The notes beneath the pieces were generated by a model, which saw only the letters and a program-made list of their open reading frames with translations, made no database searches and was not told the DNA's origin. Shown in pieces: positions 16,824 through 27,900 of a stretch of 64,000 nucleotides of DNA; the stretch's first letter is position 1; each line of letters opens with the position of its first letter. Both the position numbers and the translations under genes were made by a program. The DNA is from Aquimarina atlantica (GTDB taxonomy: Bacteria; Bacteroidota; Bacteroidia; Flavobacteriales; Flavobacteriaceae). The stretch spans positions 62,001 through 126,000 of the forward strand of contig NZ_AQRA01000010.1 in assembly GCF_000626715.1 (NCBI RefSeq). Direction: 5' to 3'.

Positions 16824-18818
16824 CTAAGCATAAACTCTTTGAACTGCGGCCTGAGAGAAATCATCCAGCTGTTTCTGGAAATCGGCTTCTGCTTTCGAAT
16901 TTGCCTTTTTTTGTGCTCCACTAGGTTTTTCTTTCATTTGTTGAATTAGTTTATGTAACACCTCTATTAAAATATCAACATCTTCTTCTGTATTTTCTAT
17001 CCCGAGGCTTACCCTAACCACCCCTGGTAATTGGGTTTTTGGAGCTACAGTTAGAACGACACGTTGCACTTGTTCGAGTACAGGACTAATACCTGTTATT
17101 TTTTTAACCAGTAAATGGGCACAATGACAACCGTATCGTACACCAATACCTCCTTTTCTGAACATCTCTTCTGCCAGCGTGTTATGCAAAATTCCTTTAG
17201 TTTCGAAAACAATAACCCCAATCCTATCATTAAACTGAGGGGATTTTGAGTCATTTACCCCAAAAACTGTAAGTCCAGGTATTTTTGACATCCCATCTAA
17301 TATTCGTTTGGTCAATACTTGTTCTTCTTTATGAACCACATCCATACCGATACGTTGTAAAAGCACAAGTGCTTTACCTAAAGAGGCAATACCTCCTATA
17401 TTTTCTTCTCCAGACAATTGGATACGTTTCTTCTCATTCAGGTTATAATTGAGTAGCCCTTTTCTCACTACTAATACTCCTGTACCAAATGGTGCATATA
17501 CTTTATGTGCTGAAAAAGCCATATAATCGATCCCATCTTTTTCTATATCAACCTTAAGGTGAGCAACTACCTGAGCACCATCTACCAAAAGTTTTGCGCC
17601 ATACTTATGAACAATTGAGCTTACTTCCTTAATATTATGACACGACCCCAAAACATTAGAAGCACCACTTAGAGCAACAATTTTAATTCGTTTCTTTGCG
17701 TACTTATATTCCAGATTATATTCTCGAAGATTTTTTTCTAACTCTACTAAATCTATAAAGCCTTCTTTATTCACACCTAATCTGACCAAAGAGTTTGGAG
17801 AAATCATACGCCATGGCAAATCATTAGAGGAATGCTCCAGCAGAGAGATCACTACTACTGGATCAATGTTATTTTCGGGATTATTAATCAGATTTTCAGA
17901 TACAAGGTTGATAGATTCAGTAGTGTTTTTGGTAAAAATGATATCATAGTTTTCGAGAGGTGCACCCAGGATTTCGCTACAAATAGTTTTTACTTCTTGT
18001 ACTACCTCTTGTCTTCTTTTCTCTGGCAAACGTAATGCTTGCCTAAACGTGTTCCAAATTGGAGTAAACGTGGGGGTACTGGCACTGTTATCCAGATTTA
18101 CGAATTGTCTCTCACCTTCCATGGTTGGTACAATCATACCTCGTCCAATTAAAGTTTGTTTAAGTTCCTTCATAAGTTCTGGTCCAGAGTATTTCTCCAA
18201 CCCATCCTTATATACCAATTCATTTACACTAAGATCTTTTTGAGATAATTTCTTAAAGATGTCTTTTCCATATTGTTTCATTAAGAGAAGTGCCTTACTA
18301 AACGCAATGACATTAACAATAGCTGGAGTACCGGCTTCAAATTTATCAGGTCCATTATTCCAGATTATCCAGTTTGCAGCAACAAGTCTGGCCGTTCCTC
18401 CCCCACATTCTGATGGTACACCTTTGGGTAATGCTTTTTTTCCGACAACAACTGCAGTTATGCCCAATGGTAAACCTACCTCTTTACTTGTCAGGAATTG
18501 ATAGCTTCCCGACTTAAGTTGAGAGGTTAAATCATTTGTTCTTTTGGAGGAACAAAAAATGGTAATATTCTTTTCTTTGTTAAGTCCCATATATTCTAAA
18601 ACAATATCTCTGGCATGCTCATATAGATGAGAAGATACCATTGAATTGTGTCCACTCCCACGATGTACGTTGGAATAAGTTTCTAGCGCTGCATGCACTC
18701 CACGTTCCAGCTCAGCAAATGCTGTTTCTGATTCATTACCCTTTTGCATACCATTTTCTTCTTGTTTGAGCTGGCTAACGTTTGATGATCCATACTCGTT
18801 GTACATAGTTGTTTCCAT
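16824..18818 (-). CDS. class V PLP enzyme, gutted domain fused to a SufS-like cysteine desulfurase domain
   Basis: A 664-aa protein. Residues of about 235-625 form an apparently complete class V fold: LDNSASTP, FTKNTTESINL, DGAQVVAH, PLP lysine Lys439 in FSAHKVYAPFG, and Cys566 in GCHCAH, which matches the SufS catalytic cysteine. Residues of about 30-200 carry the head (YSNVHRG) and tail (FEAGTPAIVNVIAFSKAL) signatures of the same fold without the middle that holds the lysine, so this half should be non-catalytic. The second half itself lacks the YSNVHRG segment, so the first half may supply it. It is flanked by the methyltransferase gene. Sulfur mobilisation or C-S chemistry for the product is the likely role, by inference. 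Confidence 0.78.
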   Translation of the reverse strand: METTMYNEYGSSNVSQLKQEENGMQKGNESETAFAELERGVHAALETYSNVHRGSGHNSMVSSHLYEHARDIVLEYMGLNKEKNITIFCSSKRTNDLTSQLKSGSYQFLTSKEVGLPLGITAVVVGKKALPKGVPSECGGGTARLVAANWIIWNNGPDKFEAGTPAIVNVIAFSKALLLMKQYGKDIFKKLSQKDLSVNELVYKDGLEKYSGPELMKELKQTLIGRGMIVPTMEGERQFVNLDNSASTPTFTPIWNTFRQALRLPEKRRQEVVQEVKTICSEILGAPLENYDIIFTKNTTESINLVSENLINNPENNIDPVVVISLLEHSSNDLPWRMISPNSLVRLGVNKEGFIDLVELEKNLREYNLEYKYAKKRIKIVALSGASNVLGSCHNIKEVSSIVHKYGAKLLVDGAQVVAHLKVDIEKDGIDYMAFSAHKVYAPFGTGVLVVRKGLLNYNLNEKKRIQLSGEENIGGIASLGKALVLLQRIGMDVVHKEEQVLTKRILDGMSKIPGLTVFGVNDSKSPQFNDRIGVIVFETKGILHNTLAEEMFRKGGIGVRYGCHCAHLLVKKITGISPVLEQVQRVVLTVAPKTQLPGVVRVSLGIENTEEDVDILIEVLHKLIQQMKEKPSGAQKKANSKAEADFQKQLDDFSQAAVQRVYA

Positions 18819-18886
18819 TTGAACCTGGTTTTATTTGATTTTTAATCTGTTCTTATTTTTAAATAATTTTAGTAACATTAAGTTTT

Positions 18887-19528
18887 TCAATTCTTTCGTA
18901 CTGCAATGAAATGTTGCTTTCCTCTTCGGTGCAAACATTCGATTTCAAAAATTTCAAATCCCGTATCTTTTATTAAGTTTTCTAATTCTGAAACGGTATA
19001 TGCTTTCAGTTTCGGAATTAATCCGATTTTACTTACCAATGATAGTCCTATGCCAGTAAGAGATCTTTTCCTCAAACAAGGTGTTACAGAAATAAATACT
19101 CCTCCCGGTTTTAACAATTCATAGATTCTTTCCAAAACCTTAGGCAAGTCTTCTAATAAATGAAGCATATACACTGCTAATACCATATTAAAGTCTCCTG
19201 ACTTATAATTCTCATCGAATATTGTAGTATGCGAGTACTCCACATTTTGAATATGTAGTTCATCGGCCTTTTTTTGAGCAATTCGAATCATTTCAGACGA
19301 TATATCAATGCCATAAACCCTATCAACATTACTAGCAATTTCATTGGCTAATATGCCAGTGGCACATCCATAATCCAAAACATTATCCTCTTTTTTAAGA
19401 TACTCTTTGATTTTTTGAAGAATTTTAATTCGCACTTCCTTATCTTTCATTTCTTCCTTATCGTATCCAGTAGCGCTTTTATCCCAAAATTTTTCAGATT
19501 TATACATTTTTGCACATTTAAATTTCAA
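18887..19528 (-). CDS. class I SAM-dependent methyltransferase
   Basis: A 213-aa protein with motif I VLDYGCATGIL near 49-59, YGIDISSEMI (acidic ribose-binding end of strand 2) and LKPGGVFISVTPC (motif III). It is a small Rossmann methyltransferase of the Methyltransf_11/25 type. The substrate cannot be read. It lies between two desulfurase genes, so S-methylation of a thiol intermediate is an attractive idea, with O- or C-methylation of the polyketide as alternatives; there is no methyltransferase domain within the PKS proteins seen here. Confidence 0.85.
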   Translation of the reverse strand: MKFKCAKMYKSEKFWDKSATGYDKEEMKDKEVRIKILQKIKEYLKKEDNVLDYGCATGILANEIASNVDRVYGIDISSEMIRIAQKKADELHIQNVEYSHTTIFDENYKSGDFNMVLAVYMLHLLEDLPKVLERIYELLKPGGVFISVTPCLRKRSLTGIGLSLVSKIGLIPKLKAYTVSELENLIKDTGFEIFEIECLHRRGKQHFIAVRKN

Positions 19529-19673
19529 TAATCACCTATTCCTAAATTAGTTATAAAATTGAGACTAAGTGTAAACACTCCATATTACATTAAAGAATTA
19601 ACCATTTCTTTACATTAAGTAATTGTTTAAAATTTTTAATGCGCTATTTTATTTTTTATCTGAGCGAGTATTC

Positions 19674-20885
19674 TTATCTATTATAGTTCAGACCTGGTCT
19701 ATTGATCTTAACAGGTGAGTTTAATTTTTCACTTTTTATTTCTTCAATATATTCTTTCATCACCTTTAAAGCGTATCTGATATGCTGGTGTTTTGTCTTC
19801 GATCCAAAACTTATCCTGATCGATTCCTGTGCTGCCTCATCTGTTAAGCCTATTGCTTTTAAAACATGAGAAGGTTTATTAGATGATGTACTACATGCAG
19901 AGCCAGAAGAAACGGCAATTCCTTTATAATCTAATGACTTCATTAAATCGCCACTGCCAATACCCGGGAAGGTTAAATTAATGGTATTTGTCAAACAGTT
20001 ATCTATTGGAGAATTAATAATTATATCACTTTTTATTGCTTTCAATTCATTAATGAATATTTTTTTAAAAGGTTCATTTTTTATTGAAAGAGAAACAAGT
20101 TTATTTACATGCCTACATGCTTCTCCAAAACCTGCGATATTATGAATGGATTCTGTACCTGCTCGCATTCCTTCTTCCTGATGTCCTCCATGAATATAAG
20201 GTTCTAGAGGGCAGCTAATTTTAGCATACCAGGCACCTATTCCCTTAGGACCATAAAGTTTATGAGCAGAAAATGTTGCATAATCAACTCCTAGTTCCTT
20301 TACGTTTATAGGAATTTTGCCTAATGCCTGCACACAATCAGAAAAAACCAGAGCACCTTTAGCCTTTGCCATTTCTGATATTTTTTTAATATCCTGAATC
20401 GTTCCTATTTCATTATTAGCCAACATACAACAAACTATAGAAGTCTTATCATCTATCATATTTTCGAGCTCTTTAAGCAATACACGACCAGAACTATCGA
20501 CAGGACAATATTGAACATCTATATTTTGAGTCTTCAAATACTCTAATGTTTGAATCACCGATGGATGCTCTATTGGTGTAGATATTATTTTATTTTTATC
20601 GGGATAGAAATGAGTACTTATTGTTTTCAATAACGCATTATTAGATTCTGTCGCACAACTAGAAAAATACACTTCATGCGAATGAGCACCAATAGCCGCT
20701 GCAACTTGTTCACGGGCTTTTTCAATAATTTGCGCAGACATTTTCCCTTTTGAATATCCCGACGAGGGATTTCCCCAATAGGACTTTAATACTCGGCTCA
20801 TTACACTTCTTACAGATGGTGCTATATGGGTTGTTGCGTTATGATCGAAATAAATATTTCGTTTGTTCAATATTTGTTTTAGCAT
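19674..20885 (-). CDS. cysteine desulfurase, IscS/NifS type
   Basis: A 403-aa protein: IYFDHNATTHIAPSV at the N-terminus, NPSSGYSKGK, EHPSVIQTLEYL, ANNEIGTIQDI, PLP lysine in FSAHKLYGPKG, HGGHQEEGMRAGTESI, and the catalytic Cys loop SSGSACSTSSNKPSHVL. It takes sulfur from cysteine as a protein persulfide and leaves alanine. The gene is tightly placed (17 nt) after the eight-cysteine redox protein gene. No IscU-type scaffold or IscR lies beside it, so it does not look like the housekeeping Fe-S operon. Confidence 0.93.
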   Translation of the reverse strand: MLKQILNKRNIYFDHNATTHIAPSVRSVMSRVLKSYWGNPSSGYSKGKMSAQIIEKAREQVAAAIGAHSHEVYFSSCATESNNALLKTISTHFYPDKNKIISTPIEHPSVIQTLEYLKTQNIDVQYCPVDSSGRVLLKELENMIDDKTSIVCCMLANNEIGTIQDIKKISEMAKAKGALVFSDCVQALGKIPINVKELGVDYATFSAHKLYGPKGIGAWYAKISCPLEPYIHGGHQEEGMRAGTESIHNIAGFGEACRHVNKLVSLSIKNEPFKKIFINELKAIKSDIIINSPIDNCLTNTINLTFPGIGSGDLMKSLDYKGIAVSSGSACSTSSNKPSHVLKAIGLTDEAAQESIRISFGSKTKHQHIRYALKVMKEYIEEIKSEKLNSPVKINRPGLNYNR

Positions 20886-20902
20886 GGCAATTATATTTTA
20901 AA

Positions 20903-21724
20903 TTATAGTGCAGCAAGTGCATCGATGATCTTCTTACAGCCTCCATTCTTAATATATTCGGAGTGATCATCTATATCCTTAAACTCTTTGTTTGTAATTT
21001 TACTACATAATACTTCAGAGTCTGTTTGAACATAAAAGGCTCTCAGCATCTTTTTGGTCTCCAGGTCATCAAATGACGATGGTGATTTACCAGGATTCTT
21101 TTTTATCCAATCCACCATTTTATACCAAATCGCAGCACTTAGTGCTCCGCATTCCTTTCCGCTTAAACCAAGTCCTCCTGCATATCCTGCTACCATAAGC
21201 ATTTCTTCTTCTGTAGCTCCCATTTTTCTGACTACCTCGGATGCACAACTTACCGACCCTGGACAGAAGCTTACAGATTCATCCGATAAGCCTTCATCTG
21301 CTGATTTAATCGCTTCGGGAGCCCATCTTCCCGCCAGCTTCATACAACCAAAAGCTTTTCCTGTAAACAATACCTTTAACGGAGCTAATTTACCTGTAAG
21401 ATCCATCTCGGTAATATCCCGGCAACTTATTGTATTTGTTCTTTTTTTAAAGGATTCCATCAGATGCTGTGTAGCTGTTATGGCCATTGCTATTGCTTCT
21501 CCTGTGTCTTCATTTCTTCGGTATGACTCGGCCCCGGCAGCCAAAACAGCTCCTCCGATCATTCCGCATTGAAATCCTCTATTTAATAGTCCTCCTGCAA
21601 AAGGAGATGCTGCAATCTCTGCTATTTCGTTCGGAACACCATACTCGCTATTTAACAGAGAACAAAATGCTGTTCCGCAAGTCCCTCTGGATAATACTTT
21701 TAAACCTTCTTTAATAGCCTTCAT
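20903..21724 (-). CDS. double C_GCAxxG_C_C redox protein
   Basis: A 273-aa protein made of two similar halves, each with four conserved cysteines: Cys21, Cys53, Cys101, Cys127 and Cys160, Cys192, Cys240, Cys263. Each half has a GG-containing helix followed by a CG motif (FAGGLLNRGFQCGM, and YAGGLGLSGKECGA), the pattern of the C_GCAxxG_C_C family, normally a single-unit protein of about 130-150 aa. Cys16 and Cys154 are extra. No signal peptide, so cytoplasmic. Next to a cysteine desulfurase, it may receive, store or reduce persulfide sulfur, or bind an Fe-S centre. Biochemistry of the family is not established. Confidence 0.75.
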   Translation of the reverse strand: MKAIKEGLKVLSRGTCGTAFCSLLNSEYGVPNEIAEIAASPFAGGLLNRGFQCGMIGGAVLAAGAESYRRNEDTGEAIAMAITATQHLMESFKKRTNTISCRDITEMDLTGKLAPLKVLFTGKAFGCMKLAGRWAPEAIKSADEGLSDESVSFCPGSVSCASEVVRKMGATEEEMLMVAGYAGGLGLSGKECGALSAAIWYKMVDWIKKNPGKSPSSFDDLETKKMLRAFYVQTDSEVLCSKITNKEFKDIDDHSEYIKNGGCKKIIDALAAL

Positions 21725-21901
21725 AATGGAAATTTTAGTGAGTTTTTAATTATATATAGTTCATAGCCCATTTCTTCTAAAAAGATTGGATTATGTTTAT
21801 TGAAACAAACCCTTTGTACAACCAGGGTACTTTTTGTGTTTCTTAGTGTGACAGTTTTGTGATATTGAAATGTGATTTTGCCGAATTCATACACATCTAC
21901 A

Positions 21902-24900
21902 TTATAGGCTTACGGCAAAAGCCATACTATTAGATTCTTTAACCTGATCAATATTTGTATTATCAAATGCTCTCACATAAAAATTTTTAATCTTAACTAA
22001 AACATCCCCTGCTTCATTGATAATTTTTATGTTGAATTTTTTGATGTTTGCCTGTAACCTGGCCTCTTCCTCTACACGCTGCACATAAGCATAGCACGTA
22101 TGAGGTAATGAGCGAAATATTTCTATTTCATCAATTGCGAATGGTACATGCGGAGTTACTGACTCCATCTGCCCAATTAATCCCGCAACAGTTTGTAAAG
22201 CTCCGTCTACAATACAAGGATGGAGAATGAACCGATCAGAATCAACTAATAAATGGTCTGTTAATTTTAACCTAGATAAAGCAAAAGATTCATTGATATA
22301 AAATTCCTGAATAGTTTTAAATGCTAAACCATAATTAAAACCTACTTGGTTAAAAATATCATAGTAGTAAGAACCATCATGAGGATCAGCACATTGTTCC
22401 TTAAGTTTTTGTATTGAAATATTTTCAATATTGGCTAAATGTTTATTGCCGTTCTGAAAAAACAACTTTCCTTCAGAATGTACTATTTGTTCATTTTCAT
22501 CATCAAGTGACGTAATTTTAAATTCGGTACCAATACCATTAGGCTTTAATAATGTATTAATGAACTGTGAGCCTTTCTTAAAACTTAATGGGTGAGCCCA
22601 TACAATATCTTTAATCTTGCTAACCTTTTGTTCTCCTGCCAGGTTTCCTGAAATATTGGCAATTTCTATAAACCCTGAACCTGGAAAGATTTTCTCTTTA
22701 TTAACCTGATGATCTGATGCATAAAACTCGGTATCGGATAACCATGAGCTAAAACGAACTTCTCTTAATGTGGATGAATTATATGAAATTAATGGGTGCA
22801 GTTGAGCATCTATAGGTTCGGTAGCTGTTTTCTTTTCTTCAATTACACGATCTGACACCCAATACCTTTCTTTAGCAAAAGGATAAGTAGGTAGTGATAT
22901 CCGATTGGGTTTATTATTAGTATATAACTTTTCCCAATCTATTTCAACTCCGCCAACCCATAATTGTGCAAGTTTATCCAGATCACCTCTATCAAATAGA
23001 GAGCGAAACTCCTCTTCTCTATTCAGAGTTTTCTTTCTTCTTTGGTTAGAATTCAGCTTACCCCAAAAAATATAGTTCGACTCATTTTGTTGCTTCCAAT
23101 CTTTCAACCTAATTATAAGCTCTTCTCTATTTGAAGCAACAATTGCTAACCTATCTGACATCGCTTCCCGGCCAACTTGTAGGGTAAAAGATAAGTCTGC
23201 AAGATTCACTTGCTTTTCTTTTTCTATATAATTAAGTACTCGGTTGACATATTCCTGAAGACGTTCTTCATTTTTTGCAGAAAATATAACAAGATGTGGT
23301 CCCTGTTTGGGGTATACTTCTTTTATTTTTCTATATTCTTCTAGTATTAAACATGCATTCACTCCTCCTGCTCCAAACGAATTTATAAGTGCTCTACGAG
23401 GATAACCCGAAGGAGGTTCCCATGGTGTTAGCTTATGTTGAAGATAAAATGGTGATTCTTTGAAATTAATATTTGGATTTACTTGATCAGAATTAATTGT
23501 GGGTACCAATTGTTGATGTTTCATCTGTAACAGTACTTTTGCTACGCCTGCAATTCCTGCTGCAGACTCGGGATGCCCAATATTAGATTTAACCGATCCA
23601 ATAGCAGTAATTTGCTTTTGAATGGTCTGTTTTTGGAATGCATTGGTTAAAGCCACAATTTCGAGACTATCTCCTAGCTGCGTACCTGTACCATGTCCTT
23701 CTACATAACTGATAGTTTCTGGATGGATTTGAGCCTTTTGAAGAGTATGTTCTATTAAGTTTGCCTGGGAATTAGGATTCGGAGCAGAATATCCATTCGA
23801 CTTGCCACTGTGATCAAATGCACTTCCTGCAAGTACACCATATATGTGGTCCCCATCCTCGATGGCTTTACTAAGTGGTTTTAATAAAACTGATCCTACT
23901 CCTTCACCAGGAACAAAACCATCATCACCTTTACCATAACTATGGCATTTTCCTCCTAGAGACACCATTCGATTCTTGCATAATGAATGGTATTTGGAAG
24001 GGTGCAAATATAAGTTTACACCACCAGCAACAGCAACCTTACACTCTTGTTTTTTAAGGCTTTCACAAGCAAGATGTATCGCCACTGAAGAAGATGAACA
24101 AGCTGTATCTACAGGCATACTAGGTCCGTTAAAATCGAATAAGTAGGATATTCGATTGGCAATTGACCAAGGGTGTGCACTAGGAATCGTGTCTCCTTTA
24201 CTCCATTCTTCAGATGCTAATAAGTTATAAGTATTTGTTGTAACGCCTACAAAAACTCCTACATTGGCACTTTTGGCTTTAGGATATCGTTTCTTCAAGC
24301 TATCTTTTGTATATCCTGCATCTTCTATAGTAGCCCAAACGGACTGTAAAAAAAGTCGCTCTTGTGGATCCATTATCCTGGCTTCTTCTGGAGTGATATT
24401 GAAAAAATGAGGATCAAATTTATCGACATCACTTATAAAACCTCCCCATTTTCCATAAATTTTCCCTTCAGATGCTTTCTCCGGATCCTCATGATAAAAT
24501 TCTTCAAAATCCCATCGGCTTTTAGGTACTAGATCTGTTAAGTCTTTCCCTTGCTTCAGGCTTTCCCAATATGAATCCAAATCCTCAGATTGAGGATAGC
24601 TTCCATGCACTCCGATAATGGCTATCGGTTCTGAATCCTCATATGCAATTGGTGTATCCATTACATCCTTCATTTCCCGTTTGTCTTCTCTTATAGGCTC
24701 TCTCTGGGTTTTTGTTTCATATAATGGATTAACGTGATTACTTGATACGTTTATCAAATCTTCACTATGTAAAAACTGGATTAACGTCTCCTGCTCTTCC
24801 TGGATTAGATATTTGGCCAATTCTTCTATGGTAGAATATTCATAAAACAACGTTTTTGACAAATCTCTCAAATCTCTTTCCAGACTCAAATTGATCTGGT

Positions 24901-27900
24901 TAATACTTATAGAGTCGATACCAAAAGACTCAAAATGTTCTTCGGGATCAATTCGGTTTGGATCAAGTTTAATCTCTTTTCCGATCAACGTTTTAAGATA
25001 TTCTACTGTATTTTCGAAAAGAGTATCAGTATCTATTATATTAGCTTGCGTAAGTTTATTTTTCTCAGTTTTTTTAGTGGTCTGATCAATATATGTCTTG
25101 ATTTTGGAAGGAAAACCATATAGTGGAATACACTGAGAGATATCGGATAACAGAAACTCTTCTAGAAACTGAATTCCTTCTGTTACAGGTATTGGGCAAA
25201 GACCGGTTTCTTTTTGAATCAAAGTAACTTCTTCATTAGAAATATGCATCCCTCCTTCTTCCCAGTATGGCCAATTAATAGCTAATGTTTTTCCATGGCG
25301 TTTTCGTTCTCTTACCAAGGTTTCTCTATTTTCTGCAAATGAATTGAGATAATGGTTTCCATAGGCATAATCAGATTGTCCTACATTACCCAATACTCCT
25401 GCGATTGAAGAAAACATGATAAAAACATCTAAGTTTTCGTCTCTGGTAGCTAAATCCAAATTAGTTGTTCCATAAATTTTGGGAGCTAATACTCTATCTA
25501 TTTGTCCTTTAGGTTTTTTCAGAATAAATGAATCCTGATTAATTCCTGCACTATGAATCACTCCATTGATTTGTAAAAAATTGGTTTTTGCTGTCTTTAC
25601 AATGGTTTCTACATCTTCTAATTTTGATGCATCGGCTTGCAGGTACAGGATTTTAGAACCATAAGCTTTAAGTCTATCGAGTTTTTTCTTTTGTGCTGCT
25701 TTGAGAGGAGATCTGCCAAAAAGAACCAAATTACTCTGATAATTTTTAACCAAATACTCGCTAAAAATAAGACCTAATCCACCTAAGCCTCCCGATACAA
25801 TATAAACACCATTCTGCTTTATTGGCAAACGATTTATATTACGTTCAACATCGGTAAGTGGAATCAGGTTTTTAACATAACGAACATAGGTTTGTTCATT
25901 TTTTCGGAGATCATAGCGAATTTCATTCTTCCTCCAGTTTTCATCACTGAATTCATTCTCAATCATACGAATCTTCTCTACTATAGGGGTTTGCTTACTA
26001 TCCTTAACTTCAACAATTTTTCCTTTATAGTAAGGGTTCTCTAGGGTTAAGGTTTTGAAAAAACTCCCTAATGCAGCATTGCATGGAACTGTTAAATCTG
26101 TATCGCCCAAGAAGATCGACAAGATCTGAAGCGAAACCTGATGTTTTTGTTCTATTAATGTCTTACATAGATTAAACAGAGCATAAATACTATAGTTAAG
26201 CTGATGAGTTATGTTTTCTTTTTTATCTAAACTACCTATTTCTAATCCATTGTGAATAATTCGATAAGGAAGTTGTTCTTTTATATTAAGGTGCTCTACA
26301 AGTTGTGTAAAGTTTTCTTCTTTCTGAAAATCAATAGTAAAAACAGATGGTTCTATTTCCTCAAAAGCAGATCCAGGTTTTAACAAAATATATGAATTTC
26401 CTTGCAGATATTGATGTGATTGTTTTTTTAGAGTAAGGAACAGTTCATCTGAGGTATCCAAGATGAGTATGAAACCATTTTCGGAAGATTTTTCTTCAGA
26501 CACGTCAAGATTTTGTTCAATCCATTTGGTGCAATAATGTAATTTCTTTTTCTCTTCTTCAGATGTGTTTTCTGCATTGTTTTCTTGTATTTCTAATGAA
26601 TTGGTAGCTATAGGTAATACAGGTTTAGTAATCCAATATCTCTCTTTAGCAAAAGGATATGTTGGAAGGGAAATACGCTTTGGTTGAACATTCTGATAGA
26701 GCAAAGACCAATCAATATCTGCTCCTGATATCCATAGCTTAGCTAATTTTTCCTGATTATGGGCCTCTATAATTACTTTCAGATAAGCTTTGCCTTCCTC
26801 TCCTTCTAATAAGGTAATGGTATCGGAAGAAGCATTCTTAATGTTTCCATAAAATACACCTTCTAACTCATCTGCACTTCTTTTTAATAGCGTATCATCT
26901 TCTGTCTCGTATATGGATAGCCATTGGTCCAGTTTTTCGATAAGCTCATTAATATGGGTAGTTACGATCACAAGACGTTCATTCATTGGTGTTCTTCCTA
27001 CCTGTGAAGTGTATACCAAATCCTCTAATTCAATATTTTTGTTTCTTCTAAGGAAGTCCGTCATCTTCTTACCGTACCTCAAGAGTGTATTTTTATCTCT
27101 CGAAGACAGAACAAATGATTGTGGTCTATTGTAGTAAGATTCGGTTTCTTTGCTAGTATTGTTTTTATATTCTTCTATAATGAGGTGTGCATTCGAGCCT
27201 CCTGCACCAAAAGAACTTATACTGGCACGCCTGGGATGTTCTTCATTACTTTTCCAGGGCGCTAATTCCTGCTGTACATAAAAAGGTGATTCTTTAAAAT
27301 TGATATTTGGATTTAATGTAGTTGCATGTAAAGAAGGAACTAGTTCTTTGTGTTTCAACTGAAGTAATACTTTGGTAACGGCTGCTATTCCTGCTGCTGA
27401 TTCCAGATGCCCGATGTTTGATTTTACAGAGCCTATCGGGCAAACTTGTTTTTGTGGTGTTGATTCTCCAAAAGCTTTATTTAACCCGGTAATTTCGATA
27501 GGATCTCCTAATGCTGTACCTGTACCGTGAGTTTCGATATAGCCTAATGTCGAAGGACTAATTTTAGCTTTTTTAAGTGATTCCCGAATCAAATCGCCTT
27601 GTGCGTTAGGGTTTGGAACAGAATAGCCATTGGTTTTTCCTCCATGGTTAATTACACTCGATTTCACGATACCGTATATATGATCACCATCTTTGATAGC
27701 TTGATCCAAAGATTTAAGTAAAACAGCTCCAACACCTTCACCTGCAACGTATCCATCTCCACCTTCTCCAAAGCTTCTACATCTGCCATCGCTGGCGGCA
27801 AAATTACCCTGGCTTAGCATGAGATATTTATGAGGATGTATAGAAACATTAACCCCTCCGGCAATGGCTGCTTCTATTTCACCTTTCCGTATTTCTTCAC

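Noticed and set aside
21054..21572. 172-codon plus-strand frame
   Set aside because: Lies wholly antisense to the double C_GCAxxG_C_C gene, whose cysteine pattern is clear; no domain signal on the plus strand.
21819..21850. Possible terminator hairpin between the last PKS gene and the C_GCAxxG_C_C gene
   Set aside because: Only a 5-bp interrupted stem with a long loop; not convincing as a terminator, so PKS and sulfur genes may be co-transcribed.
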